64,000 nucleotides of DNA, taken from CAWFPR01 sp963817635 (lineage in GTDB: Bacteria; Acidobacteriota; Vicinamibacteria; Vicinamibacterales; 2-12-FULL-66-21). The notes under the pieces were generated by a model that saw only the letters and a list, made by a program, of their open reading frames with translations, was not told where the DNA came from and did no database searches. The DNA lies in contig CAWFPR010000005.1 in the NCBI GenBank assembly GCA_963817635.1, positions 186,001-250,000 on the forward strand. The letters run 5' to 3'. The number at the start of each line of letters is the position of its first letter. Position 1 is the stretch's first letter. Made by a program: the position numbers and the translations under genes. Shown piece after piece: positions 1 through 9,279 of the stretch.

Positions 1-903
<903 letters not shown>

Positions 904-913
904 CTGCCGGGTT

Positions 914-956
914 ATCGGCCAGTTGCTTGGCCCCACCGGCCAACCAGTTGGCCGAT
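914..956 (+). terminator. Nested stem-loop after the sigma-54 activator gene
   Basis: The outer arms ATCGGCCA (914-921) and TGGCCGAT (949-956) pair perfectly. Inside them TTGGCC (927-932) pairs with GGCCAA (938-943) around a 5-nt loop, separated by symmetric 5-nt internal loops. It lies 11 nt past the stop codon. No clear T-tract follows, so it may be a weak terminator or an mRNA-end stabiliser. Confidence 0.4.
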
Positions 957-1006
957 TTAGCTCGGCAATCCGGCGGTCTGCGCGCCTTCCGCTCACGTAA
1001 AGTCCT

Positions 1007-1092
1007 TCCAAAGAGTCACTTCACAGATCTGTAATTTCGCGGACAGATTTCGTCTTCACGGCATCGATATGACTCTTTGGACAGAATTACAG
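1007..1092 (+). promoter_or_regulatory. Inverted-repeat cluster, candidate activator binding region
   Basis: A perfect 12-bp inverted repeat is formed by TCCAAAGAGTCA (1007-1018) and TGACTCTTTGGA (1070-1081). A second pair is CTGTAATT (1029-1036) with AATTACAG (1085-1092). The self-palindrome ACAGATCTGT sits at 1023-1032, and GGACAGA occurs at both 1041 and 1079. The cluster lies just upstream of the sigma-54 promoter candidate at 1097-1112, where an enhancer-binding activator would be expected to bind. The assignment to the activator encoded at 1-903 is inference. Confidence 0.45.
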
Positions 1093-1096
1093 TCCT

Positions 1097-1112
1097 GGGT
1101 ATACCCGTTGCA
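1097..1112 (+). promoter_or_regulatory. Putative sigma-54 (-24/-12) promoter of the peptide-maturase operon
   Basis: GG at 1098-1099 and GC at 1110-1111 have the invariant sigma-54 spacing (GG-N10-GC). The -12 element reads TTGCA, a full match. The -24 element (GGGTATA) matches only at GG and one A. Predicted transcription starts near 1123, about 70 nt before the radical SAM start codon. Weight comes from the context: an activator gene upstream and paired inverted repeats between. Confidence 0.5.
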
Positions 1113-1193
1113 CATGTGTCATCGGTTCGCTCGCGAACGCGTTCCCCAGACACTCACTCCATGGATTCCTGCCGCCCGGCCGAAGGAGAGCGG

Positions 1194-2625
1194 ATGCAGC
1201 CGTCGATGTTCAACGTCCGTGTTCCGCTCGACGGTCTGACCGGGCAGGACGAGGTGTTCCTGATGAACACCTTCACGGACGCCCAGCTCATCGTGTCGAG
1301 GGATGTCGCCGGGTTGCTGGACCGGGTTGGCGAAGCGCGCGCGCCGCTGACGGGCCCTGAGCGCGACGCGCTCTCCACCCTCGCGGAACACGGGTTCGTC
1401 GTGGACAGCCGCGCGTCCGAACGCGAGCAGCTCGAACAGTTCTTCCGGGACGTCCGCGAGAGCACCGACGAGCTGAGCGTCACCGTGCTCACGACGCTGC
1501 AGTGCAACTTCGCGTGCGACTACTGCCTGCAGGGCGACCACGGCGACTACAACAAGACGGCCGCAAAGATGTCGCCGGACACGGCGGTGCGGGTCGCGGA
1601 CTGGACCGAGCGCCGGCTCGACGTCGTCAGGCCTGAGCGGTTCTCCATGACGCTTCTTCGGAGGCGAACCGCTCCTCAACATGCCGGTCATCGACTATCT
1701 GGCCGAGCGGCTCTGGAACGCCTGCCAGGCCCGCGGCGTGCTGATGTCGATGAGCATCATCACCAACGGCCTGCTGCTCACGCCGGAGATCGTGGATCGG
1801 CTGAAGCCGTTCGGGCTGCGGGGCGTGAAGATCACGCTCGACGGCGATCGCGACACGCACGACCAGATGCGCCCGCTCCGCGGCGGCCAGCGGACGTTCG
1901 ACAAGATCATCCACAACATCAGGCAGATCGCGGGCAAGTGCACCATCGCGATTGGCGGGAATTTCGACGAAGTCTCGGTGGACAGCTACCCGGCGCTGCT
2001 CGATTTCCTGGCGCGCCAGGATTTCGCCGACAAGCTCGCTCGCGTCTCGTTCAAGCCAATCATCCGCGAAAAAGTCGCGCCGCAGCCCCGCGGCATCATC
2101 CCGCTCACCGTTGTCGGAACCGGCGGCAAGCCGCTGAACGGCGCGTGCATGACGTCGGCGGGGAGCGGCACCAGCGCGTGCAGCAGTTGCGGCGTGCTGG
2201 ACGACAAGATGTCGTTCCTGCGCGATGAGACGAAGAAGCGCGGGTTCCCGACCGCCGACGGCGTGCACATGGGCCCGTGCGAGATCCACCAGGACAACGC
2301 CCACACCATCGGACCCGAGGGCTCGCTCTATGCCTGCCCGGGATTCGCGAGCGACGCGCCCCAGTCGATCGGGCACATCGACGGGCGCGAGGATCCGCGC
2401 CGCAGCCGGGCGGCGGAGAACTTCGAGAGGCTCTCGGCGTGGAAAGAGTGCCACGACTGCGCCTTCATCCCGGTGTGTGCCGGAGGCTGCACGGTCGCGG
2501 CGAACAACGAACTCGGCAACATGAACAGTCCGAATTGCCACAAGCCGGCCTTCGAGGCGGGCGTGGTGGCGCTGGCGCGCGAGGCGGCCGAGGAGGTCGC
2601 ACGCTGCGCCGACAAGGTCGCGTAG
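1194..2625 (+). CDS. Radical SAM/SPASM peptide maturase (one frameshift near 1655)
   Basis: This looks like an enzyme that uses S-adenosylmethionine and iron-sulfur clusters to modify a ribosomal peptide. The radical SAM motif CNFACDYC gives cluster cysteines 104, 108 and 111. After the frameshift come GGEPLLN and ITNGLLL, both typical of the fold. The C-terminus is a SPASM-type auxiliary-cluster domain with ACSSC, GPC, ACPGF, the CHDCAFIPVCAGGC block and a final NCHK. Total length is about 476 residues. I chose the ATG at 1194 because AAGGAGA lies 5-10 nt upstream. One extra base near 1650-1656 breaks the frame between SMT and FFGGEP. Both halves are fully conserved, so I read it as a sequence error. 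Two tiny peptide genes follow directly, the usual place for a precursor. The substrate is unknown. Confidence 0.88.
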
Positions 2626-2640
2626 CGACCACGCGGGAAT

Positions 2641-2680
2641 GCGGCCCGGATGGCCGCAGAAGAGCGGCCCTGGCGGGCCG
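2641..2680 (+). other. Two tandem hairpins between maturase and first peptide gene
   Basis: GCGGCC (2641-2646) pairs with GGCCGC (2652-2657) around 5 nt, and CGGCCC (2665-2670) pairs with GGGCCG (2675-2680) around 4 nt. They lie between the maturase stop and the ribosome-binding site of the first peptide. They could limit readthrough or stabilise a short peptide mRNA. There is no T-tract. Confidence 0.4.
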
Positions 2681-2697
2681 TTCACACGGAGAACCAC

Positions 2698-2784
2698 ATG
2701 AAGAACGGGAAGAAAGGCACGACCAAGAAAACAGGGACGCTGCGTCCCTGGCTGGTCGACGTGCAGGTGGAGCACCTTCGCTAG
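2698..2784 (+). CDS. Small Lys-rich peptide, candidate RiPP precursor 1
   Basis: This is a 28-residue open frame 72 nt after the radical SAM/SPASM gene, with GGAG about 7 nt before the ATG. It begins MKNGKKGTTKK and ends RPWLVDVQVEHLR. The first half is Lys/Thr/Gly-rich, like a leader, and the second half contains a single Trp in the run W-L-V-D. It is too short for standard gene callers. The next small gene at 2848, once one base is removed, shows the same plan: paired lysines, then R, then W-hydrophobic-V-acidic, then a basic end. Position, ribosome-binding site and the paralog support a precursor peptide. No known precursor family is recognised, and the modification chemistry is unknown. 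Confidence 0.55.
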   Translation: MKNGKKGTTKKTGTLRPWLVDVQVEHLR

Positions 2785-2847
2785 CGCGGGGTCCCGCTCA
2801 CGCGGTCATTCACAACAACACGAACATCTCCTAAAAGGAACAGAATC

Positions 2848-2941
2848 ATGAAGATCCAGGTTATCAAGAAGGCGTCCAAGAAGATCACCCCGAGCCGCTG
2901 CAACTTGGTTCGTCGAAGGGCTCCCCGAACCTCGCAAGTAG
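2848..2941 (+). CDS. Small Lys-rich peptide, candidate RiPP precursor 2 (one extra base near 2905)
   Basis: The ATG at 2848 follows AAGGA by 8 nt. The frame begins MKIQVIKKASKKITPSRCN. As written it then runs on for 187 more codons into the neighbouring lipoprotein gene, which is implausible. Dropping one base at about 2905 gives the ending WFVEGLPEPRK and a stop at 2939-2941, a 30-residue peptide. This restored form aligns with the peptide at 2698: KK..(S/T)KK....R.(.)W(L/F)V(D/E), with a basic C-terminus in both. The match in a frame I did not choose by length is the main evidence. It is probably a second substrate of the radical SAM enzyme. If the written frame is correct, this call is wrong. 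Confidence 0.45.
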
Positions 2942-3105
2942 GCTCTTTCGACGCGTGCGCATTATGGCTTTCGGGACAGATTGCCGATAATGACGTTAGG
3001 GGTTCCGAAGGGGGAAGTCGGAACCTGGCACGCATTGACTTCAGACTGGCGTTTCAGCACCGGCGGATAAGCTATCCGCGGCGGACGCTGTTTCGCCGCT
3101 GGGTA

Positions 3106-4575
3106 ATGGTCTGTCTGCTGTTCGCGCTTCTGATATCGCAGGCCTGTTCAGCGCCTGCGACGATCCAACGGCTGCCCGACACACTCCGGATCGGCGCTGG
3201 TGCATCGCCGGGTTCCGAGGTCATCAACGTTCTTACAGACTACCTCTTCTCAGAGCCCCTGCTCTTCACGGACTGGCACGGCCGGACCGTCTCGCGCCTC
3301 GCGTCAGGATGGCAGTGGGAGGACGATGGCCTGACACTCCGGATCCAGGTCAGACCCGGCGTCAAGATGCACGATGGACGGCCGGTCGATGCGGCGCTCG
3401 TCGTCGGGCATCCTGCGCTAGAATCTCGAGGAGTCGCGCGGCTTCGAGTACGTCAGGTCCGTCGAACCTGAAGGGCACGGACACCGTCCTTTTTCGTCTG
3501 AGCCGGCCTGACACCTTCCTGGTTGACGCGCTGGACCTCACGTCGATTGCCGATGGGGACGTCGGGACGGGTCCATTCAAGCTCCGCTCACGCACGCCAA
3601 CAGTAAAGGCCGACCGCAACGACGAGTACTACGCCGGCCGGCCCGGCCTCGCCCACGTCGAAATCGTCCCCTACGATAGCCAGCGGACCGCCTGGGCCGG
3701 GATGATGCGCGGCGAGGTGGACATGCTCCAGGAGGTCGCCCGCGAGTCGGTGGACTTCTTCGAGGGGGCTTCCGATATCCGCACCATCGCCTCGATTCGT
3801 CCGTATTACATCCCGCTGGTATTCAATCTGCGGCACCCGGTCCTGCGCCGCGTCGATGTGCGGCGCGCCCTGGTCGAGGCGATCAATCGGGACGAAATCG
3901 TGACCCAGGCCATGCGCGGTCACGGCATGGTCGCCGACGATCCGATCTGGCCCTACAATTGGGCTTACAGCGCCGCGGCGCGGCGCTACGCCTACAACCC
4001 GGCTGCTGCCAGCCTGCGCCTCGACGCCGCGGGACTGCCGGTCGAGACCCGCAACGCGGACGGATGGCCAGCCGTGTACATCTGACCTGCCTTTTCTGGC
4101 GCGAGGGACCGCAGTTCGAACGGATCGCGCCTGCTGCTTCAGCGGCAACTGGCCGCGGTCGGCGTGGACCTCGAGCTGATACCCCTGCCGATTGACGATC
4201 TGATGACCCGGGTCAGTGAGGGAAGGTTCGACACCTACCTGATGTCTTGTTCAGCGGCCGTACCTTTCAGCGCACATACCAGTTCTGGCATTCGTCGGCG
4301 CCCGGGACGGCAGCTGTCCAGGACACCGGTTACACAGGGCGCAGACGCCGTGCTCGATCGCCTGCGCGTCGTCCGATCGGATGCGGAAATTCGCGAAGGC
4401 CGTTGCGGAACTTCGCCAGCGATTCTACGAAGACGTTCCCGCGGTCTTTCTCGCATGGCCGCAGACGACGCGCGCCATCGACTCACGTTTCTATCTGGCG
4501 GAATCCGGCGATCCTGACATCTTCGCCGAGGTCTGGAAGTGGCGCCCCACCTCTGATCAGCGGGCCGCCCGATGA
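3106..4575 (+). pseudogene. Extracellular solute-binding protein family 5 (peptide-binding lipoprotein), heavily frameshifted
   Basis: Pieces in all three frames add up to one SBP_bac_5 protein of about 485 residues. In order they are a hydrophobic signal segment ending SQACSAPA (possible lipoprotein cysteine), PDTLRIGAG, GWQWEDDGLTLRIQVRPGVK, VLFRLSRPDTF, GTGPFKLRS, the family-typical VRRALVEAINRDEI, and the C-terminal FYEDVPAVFLAWPQTTRAID. Breaks occur near 3407, 3472, 4082, 4135, 4250, 4338 and 4395, and there is an in-frame TAG at 3419. This is far denser than elsewhere in the window, so real decay is possible alongside sequence error. No permease or ATPase genes are nearby. The stop overlaps the kinase start (ATGA), pointing to a ligand-binding partner of that kinase. 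The start at 3106 is tentative. Confidence 0.7.
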
Positions 4576-6330
4576 GACGGATCACCGGACGATTCGTGCT
4601 GTTCATCGCGACGGCCGCGATCCTGCCGCTGATCCTCTACGGCGCCGTGTCGGTCGATCAGCTGCGCAGCGGCACGCAGCAATCGGTCAGCGAGGGCAAC
4701 CAGGCGATCGCCAGTCAGATTGCCGAGCAGGTCTCCCTGTACCTGGACAATAACGTTCGCGTGCTCGTGTCGATCGGCACCGAGATCCAGGGGACGCAGC
4801 TCGAGCCGTGGCAGCAGAAGCGGATCCTCCGCAATCACGTCCTCGACTTCCCCGAGTTCAGCAGCCATCACCCTGTTCGATGCGAGCCGGCCGTCCAGTC
4901 GCCTCCAGCAGCGTGGGGCCATCGACCCTGTCGATGCCGGAGCCGCCGAAACGCAGGCCCAGGCCAGGCGGTTCTACGTCTCGCCCGTTCAACTGGACGC
5001 CGACGCGCTGCCGACCGCGACCATCGCCGTCCCGCTCTTCGAAAGCAGCGCCGATGCCCGCTGGATGGTCGCCGAAATGTCGCTCGAACAGTTGTGGCGC
5101 ACGATCGACCGCATGCGGGTCGGCACCCGCGGCTACGCCCTGCTGCTCGATCGGCAGAACACCTACCTGGCGCACGGCAATCCCAACGACAAGGCGCTCA
5201 TCGCGAGCGGAACAGCCGCGTCAGCCGACGAGCAGGCGCTGGCCGACGCGGTCCGTACCGACCCGGACTATTCGGGGTTCCGGCGGTTCCGGGATGCGCG
5301 CGGCGAGGAACTGCTGGCTGTGGCGGCCCCGGTGGACAACCCGAACTGGACCGTCCTCGTCGAGCAGCCGACCGACGATGCGTTCGTCGTCGCGCATTCG
5401 ATTGAGCGGCTGCTGCTGGTCGCAATCGGGCTGGCGCTGCTCGGCACGCTGTTTCTCGGCTGGCTCTGGGGACGCTCGTTCATCCGCCGCATCTTCGCAC
5501 TGACCAAAGTGACGCGCGCGATTGCGGACGGCCGGATGGACGAGCGGGTCGCGATCTCGGGGCAGGACGAGATACGGCAGCTTGGCGACGCCTTCAACTC
5601 GATGGCCGATCGTCTGGTCGAGCTGCAGGAGGACGTCAGGAAGCAGGAACGCCAGGCCATGTTCGGCCGGATCGCCGCGGGCCTGGTCCACGACCTGTCC
5701 CACCCGATCCAGAACATCGGGAACAGCTGCAAGCTCATTCAGAAGATGTTCGAGGACGCCGAATACCGCGAGACGTTCAAGAAGACGGTCGAACGCGAGC
5801 TGGTGATCGTCAAGCGCGTGCTCGACGACCTGCGCAACATCGCCCGCCCGATCCCGCTCGAACGCTTTGCGCTCGACGTGAATCGCTCGGTGGCCGAATC
5901 CGCCGAGGCGATGCAGCCGCACGCGGAGACCGCGGGCCTGACGCTCCAGACGGAGCTCTCGGCCGAACCGGCCTACATCGAGGGCGATGTGTTCGCGCTC
6001 GGCCGCGTGTATCGCAATCTGATCCTCAACGCGATTCAGGCCACCGCGCCAGGCGGCCTGATCGTCGTCGCGACCGAAGTGCGCGACGAGCGCGTGCAGA
6101 TTCGCATTTACGACACCGGCTGCGGGATTCCCGCCGAACGGCTGTCGGCGGTCTTCGACGATTTCGTGACGACCAAGCGCCGGGGGCTCGGTCTCGGACT
6201 CGCCATCTCGAAGAAGATCGTCGAGCAGCTCGGCGGACAGATTTCAGTCGCAAGTCAGGTAGGCAAGGGCACCACGTTCATGCTCGAGTTCCCGCGCACG
6301 GAGGCGCGGCCGATGCTCGTGGCGCTCTGA
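4572..6330 (+). CDS. Membrane sensor histidine kinase with HAMP (one frameshift near 4873)
   Basis: The protein has about 585 residues. An N-terminal membrane helix (residues about 7-28) precedes a periplasmic sensor region of Cache type, with segments such as RGYALLLDRQNTYLAHG and a later PVDNPNWTVLVEQP. A second helix near 280-300 leads to a HAMP domain and an H-box, GLVHDLSHPIQNIGNS, with its histidine present. The ATPase domain has an N-box (NLILNAIQA), G1 (DTGCGIP) and G2 (RGLGLGLAIS). One extra C near 4873 splits the sensor domain. The start ATG overlaps the stop of the peptide-binding gene, so the two are probably co-translated. I infer that it senses the peptide or its bound form and phosphorylates the sigma-54 activator at 1-903. 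Confidence 0.88.
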
Positions 6331-6385
6331 CGGGTGGGATTTACGAAGGTCCACGTGCACGATGGCAGGTTTGCGGGAGGCTCCC

Positions 6386-6628
6386 ATGTTCCGGAAGCTG
6401 GTGAAGACGTCAACGATCGAGATCGACGGGCGGCGCTACGGGCTCCAGTTCTTCGAGGAAATGACCATGCGCGGGACGCGCCGCTTCAGTTGTGAAGTCG
6501 GCCTCAGCGCAACCGATCGGATCATTGTCGATGGGGATTCGATGTCGGCCCTGGAAGCGCGGGTCGCGCGGGTGGCTCCGGCCACCGTGTACAGCCGCTG
6601 GCTTGCGGCCCGGCGGCGGGCCGCCTGA
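6386..6628 (+). CDS. Hypothetical small protein, 80 residues
   Basis: I do not recognise this protein. It is basic, begins MFRKLVKTSTIEIDGRRYG, contains a compact beta-rich middle (QFFEEMTMRGTRRFSCEVGL) and ends in an Arg/Ala-rich helix. There is no signal peptide or membrane segment. I chose the ATG at 6386 because GGGAGG lies 5 nt upstream; an ATG at 6362 would add eight residues without a site. It stands alone between the kinase and the convergent HU gene. Confidence 0.55.
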   Translation: MFRKLVKTSTIEIDGRRYGLQFFEEMTMRGTRRFSCEVGLSATDRIIVDGDSMSALEARVARVAPATVYSRWLAARRRAA

Positions 6629-6701
6629 GAGGCGCCGGAGAGGGTGAGGCGCTGAACGGCGCCCCTGAGCACCCTTCAGCACCCCTCAGCACCTGCTCGC
6701 G

Positions 6702-7001
6702 TTACTTCTTCGGGAGAACGGTGTCCTTCAGCTGCTTGGCGATCCGTGCCTTGACGACCGTCTTCGCGGGGATCTTGATCGCTTCGCCGGTCGCGGGGTT
6801 GCGGCCCATGCGGGCCTTCCGCTTCTGTACCACCAGCTTGACCATCCCGGGGAGCACGAACTCACCGGACCGCTTCAGCTCCTTCTCCGCCAGCATGTTC
6901 AACTCGTCGAAGAACTCCCGCGCCTGCGTCCGCTTCATTTCGAAGCGATCCGCGAAATGCGAAAAGAGTTCGGACTTGCCCATTCTGCGGGCCTCTGCCA
7001 T
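6702..7001 (-). CDS. HU-family DNA-binding protein
   Basis: A 99-residue nucleoid protein of the HU/IHF family, which bends and compacts DNA as a dimer. It begins MAEARRMGKSELFSHFADRF, has the dimerisation helices in residues about 8-50, and carries the arm signature GRNPATGEAIKIPAKTVVK at about 67-85, where RNPxTG is the DNA-intercalating tip. The N-terminus is a few residues longer than classical HU. AAGGGGA lies 9 nt before the ATG. The gene stands alone between two plus-strand genes. Confidence 0.93.
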   Translation of the reverse strand: MAEARRMGKSELFSHFADRFEMKRTQAREFFDELNMLAEKELKRSGEFVLPGMVKLVVQKRKARMGRNPATGEAIKIPAKTVVKARIAKQLKDTVLPKK

Positions 7002-7165
7002 CGGCTATTCCCCTTGCTTGGGCGCGCTCTTTACGACCCGCATGTCGGCCGCGCGCGCGTGCGGCGGTTGCGGAGAAAATTTGTGAATGCCGCGCGTATC
7101 CTAGCGCGCGGTGTTTTGCGGTGTCAATGACGCCAGCCACGAGAGAACACGAAATCCGGCCAGAA

Positions 7166-7174
7166 TGCTACAAT
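7166..7174 (+). promoter_or_regulatory. Extended -10 promoter (TGCTACAAT) of queF
   Basis: TG-C-TACAAT is a good extended -10 element. It ends 7 nt before the queF ATG at 7182, so transcription would begin at or next to the start codon, giving a leaderless or nearly leaderless mRNA. No convincing -35 element or ribosome-binding site is seen. Confidence 0.45.
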
Positions 7175-7181
7175 TTTCTGC

Positions 7182-7544
7182 ATGTTGAACTCGGCCTTGG
7201 AGACGTTTCCCAACCCCCGCCCGGGGCGCGACTACGAGATCGAGGTCCGCTGCTCGGAATTCACGTCCGTCTGCCCTAAAACGGGACTCCCGGACTTTGG
7301 CGAAATCCTCATCTCATATGTGCCGGACGACCTGTGCCTCGAACTGAAGGCGCTGAAGCTGTACATGGTCGGCTTTCGCAACGAGGGAATCTACTACGAG
7401 GCGGTCACCAACCGGATCCTGGACGACCTGGTCGCCGCCTGCAGCCCCCGGCGGATGACCGTCGTCGGCGACTTCTCGGTCCGCGGCGGCATCAGCACGT
7501 CGGTTACGGCGACGTTCGAAAAGGACTCAGCGGACAGGGGTTAG
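7182..7544 (+). CDS. queF: NADPH-dependent 7-cyano-7-deazaguanine reductase QueF
   Basis: QueF reduces preQ0 to preQ1 in queuosine biosynthesis, in the cytoplasm. The 120-residue single-domain (type I) form is seen. The substrate thioimide cysteine is in FTSVCPKTGLPDFGE near residue 31. ELKALKLYMVGFRNEG is the NADPH-binding signature, and the conserved Glu follows in the EGIYYEAVTNRI segment. Length fits the family. No other queuosine genes are visible nearby. There is no Shine-Dalgarno before the ATG, which fits the leaderless promoter at 7166-7174. Confidence 0.95.
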   Translation: MLNSALETFPNPRPGRDYEIEVRCSEFTSVCPKTGLPDFGEILISYVPDDLCLELKALKLYMVGFRNEGIYYEAVTNRILDDLVAACSPRRMTVVGDFSVRGGISTSVTATFEKDSADRG

Positions 7545-7569
7545 GGCTCGGCCAGGATCGGGGGGCGCG

Positions 7570-7848
7570 GTGCAACCGGGCGAAGAACCTCACGTCGTTC
7601 CCATCGACGGGACCCTCGATCTCCACACCTTCGCGCCGCGCGAGATCAAGTCGGTGGTCGAGGAATACGTCCGCGCCGCGCACGGGGCCGGCCTCCGCCA
7701 GGTTCGGCTGATCCACGGCCGCGGCAAGGGGGTCCAGCGTGGGATCGTTCAGGCGGCGCTCGAGGCCCACCCGCTCGTGGACCGGTTCTGGGACGCGCCG
7801 GAGTCGCACCTGGGGGCGACCGTCGCCGCCCTGAGCCCTGAGCCCTGA
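7570..7848 (+). CDS. Smr-domain protein
   Basis: A 92-residue protein that is essentially one Smr (MutS2 C-terminal-like) domain, a family of nucleic-acid-binding or nicking modules. The signatures are LDLHTFAPREIKSVVEEYV (residues about 16-34) and VRLIHGRGKGVQRGIV (45-60). The start is GTG at 7570, 25 nt after queF, so it is probably co-transcribed. The stop codon lies inside a tandem heptamer repeat (7831-7880), which supplies the last residues SPEP. The role in this cell is unknown. Confidence 0.85.
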   Translation: MQPGEEPHVVPIDGTLDLHTFAPREIKSVVEEYVRAAHGAGLRQVRLIHGRGKGVQRGIVQAALEAHPLVDRFWDAPESHLGATVAALSPEP

Positions 7849-7880
7849 GCCCTGAGCCCTGAGCCCTTGAGCCCTGAGCC
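7831..7880 (+). repeat. Tandem CTGAGCC heptamer repeat over the Smr gene stop
   Basis: CTGAGCC is repeated about seven times, one copy with an extra T (CTTGAGCC). The array encodes the last residues and the stop of the Smr protein and fills most of the gap to the convergent ATPase gene. Copy number could vary without damaging the domain. Confidence 0.75.
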
Positions 7881-7942
7881 CCGGACCGCCCGGTCGCGAT
7901 CCGCGCGCGCCACGTCGAAGCCGACCGCCAGTGCGAACCCTT

Positions 7943-9279
7943 TCAGGATTCAGATCCCTGTGACGAAACCTCTTCGAGGAAGTAGCTGCCGCATGCGGCA
8001 TCGAGCAGCTCGCGGGTGATGACCGGCTCGCGGTTCTGGTAGCGGCAGAGGTCCACGACCTGCTCCAGGAGGTCGCGCGGGTGGCACGCCCGCATCTGCA
8101 GGTTGCGCGGCTGGTAATACTTGCGGTTCAGGGTACTCGACCATGACGGGATCGAACACCAGCTTGCGCCGCCGGCAGTTCATCTCGAAGATCCGGCAGG
8201 TACTCGTCCATGGTCGGGTTCTTCGTGAGGATCTTGTACGGGATGCGCCGGAGGAACGCCTCGTCGGCGAGCGACTCGGGCTTGAGGTTCGTCGCGAACA
8301 CGATCAGGACGTTGAACGGCACCTCGAACTTGCGGCCGGTGTGGAGCGTCAGGAAATCCACGCGGCTCTCGAGCGGCACGATCCAGCGGTTGAGAAGGTC
8401 GCGCGGCGGAATGCGCTGGCGGCCGAAGTCGTCCACGACGAACACGCCGCCGTTGGCCTTCAGCTGGATCGGCCCTTCGTAGAACCTCGCGATCGGGTTG
8501 AAGGTCAGGTCGAGCATCTCGAGCGTGAGTTCACCGCCGACCACGACGATCGGCCGCCGGATCCGCGCCCACCGGCGATCGTGCGGCGCCGCCGTGATGA
8601 CGCTCTGCGTTCCCGAGGCCTCCTCCACTGACTGGTGGTTGACGGGGTCGAACATCGTGATGATCTGGCCGTCCACGTCGATCGCGTGCGGCACGTGCAC
8701 GTCGCCGCCGAGCGCGTGGCCGATCCCCTCGGCGATGACGGTCTTGCCGTTGCCTGGCGCGCCATAGAGGAACACCGCTTTGCCGGAATTGACCGCGGGC
8801 CCGAGTCGATCGAGCATCGGACGGCTGACGACCAGATGCTCGAAACCGAGGGCCAGGCGCTCGCGGTCGAGATACGGGCGGGCCGCCATGCAGGCGCGGA
8901 CGTAGGCGTTGTACTGCGCCAGCGGCACCGGTGCGGGGCCGATGTACCGGTTGACGTCGAGGAACTGCCCCGCGCGCTCGCGGCCGCGGTCCGTGAGGGC
9001 GTAGCGGTAACCGGCCGTTCCCGCCCCGCTCGTGCCGCGGACCTCGACCAGTTTTTCCACCCGCGAATGCTGCACGAGCGCCTCGAGCACCGAGTACGGG
9101 AGGCGCAATCGATCGGCGAGGCCGGTTCCACTCGCTTCGCCCGAGACCAGCGTCTTCAGGAGCAACTGTGACAGGACGTCCGGCTGCAGGCCGGATTCCT
9201 GAATGGTCGCCGGGGGCGCCGGCGGCATCGGCTGGACGAACGGCGGAGCCTCAGTGGCGACCGCGGTGGCGCTGCTCAT
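7943..9279 (-). CDS. AAA-type ATPase at the end of the Tad operon (two frameshifts)
   Basis: A predicted cytoplasmic ATPase of about 445 residues. Residues 1-55 are Pro/Ala-rich. A winged-helix-like part follows (LADRLRLPYSVLEALV), then a P-loop, FLYGAPGNGKTVIAEGIGHAL, near 170-190, a Walker B-type VFVVDDFGRQ and a sensor-like LIVFATNLKPES. The C-terminal quarter is split by an extra base near 8195 and another near 8131; without them it continues NCRRRKLVFDPVMVEY-LNRKYYQPRNLQMRACHPRDL to a stop at 7943. Both breaks touch GTAC sites. The start overlaps the DUF192 stop by 4 nt. I infer a partner of pilus assembly from operon position only. Confidence 0.75.

Noticed and set aside
2848..3471. A 207-residue protein fusing the second small peptide to the lipoprotein start
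   Set aside because: The first 20 codons match the neighbouring small peptide, the next 65 have no protein character, and the signal segment starts anew near 3106. A one-base error explains the readthrough better.
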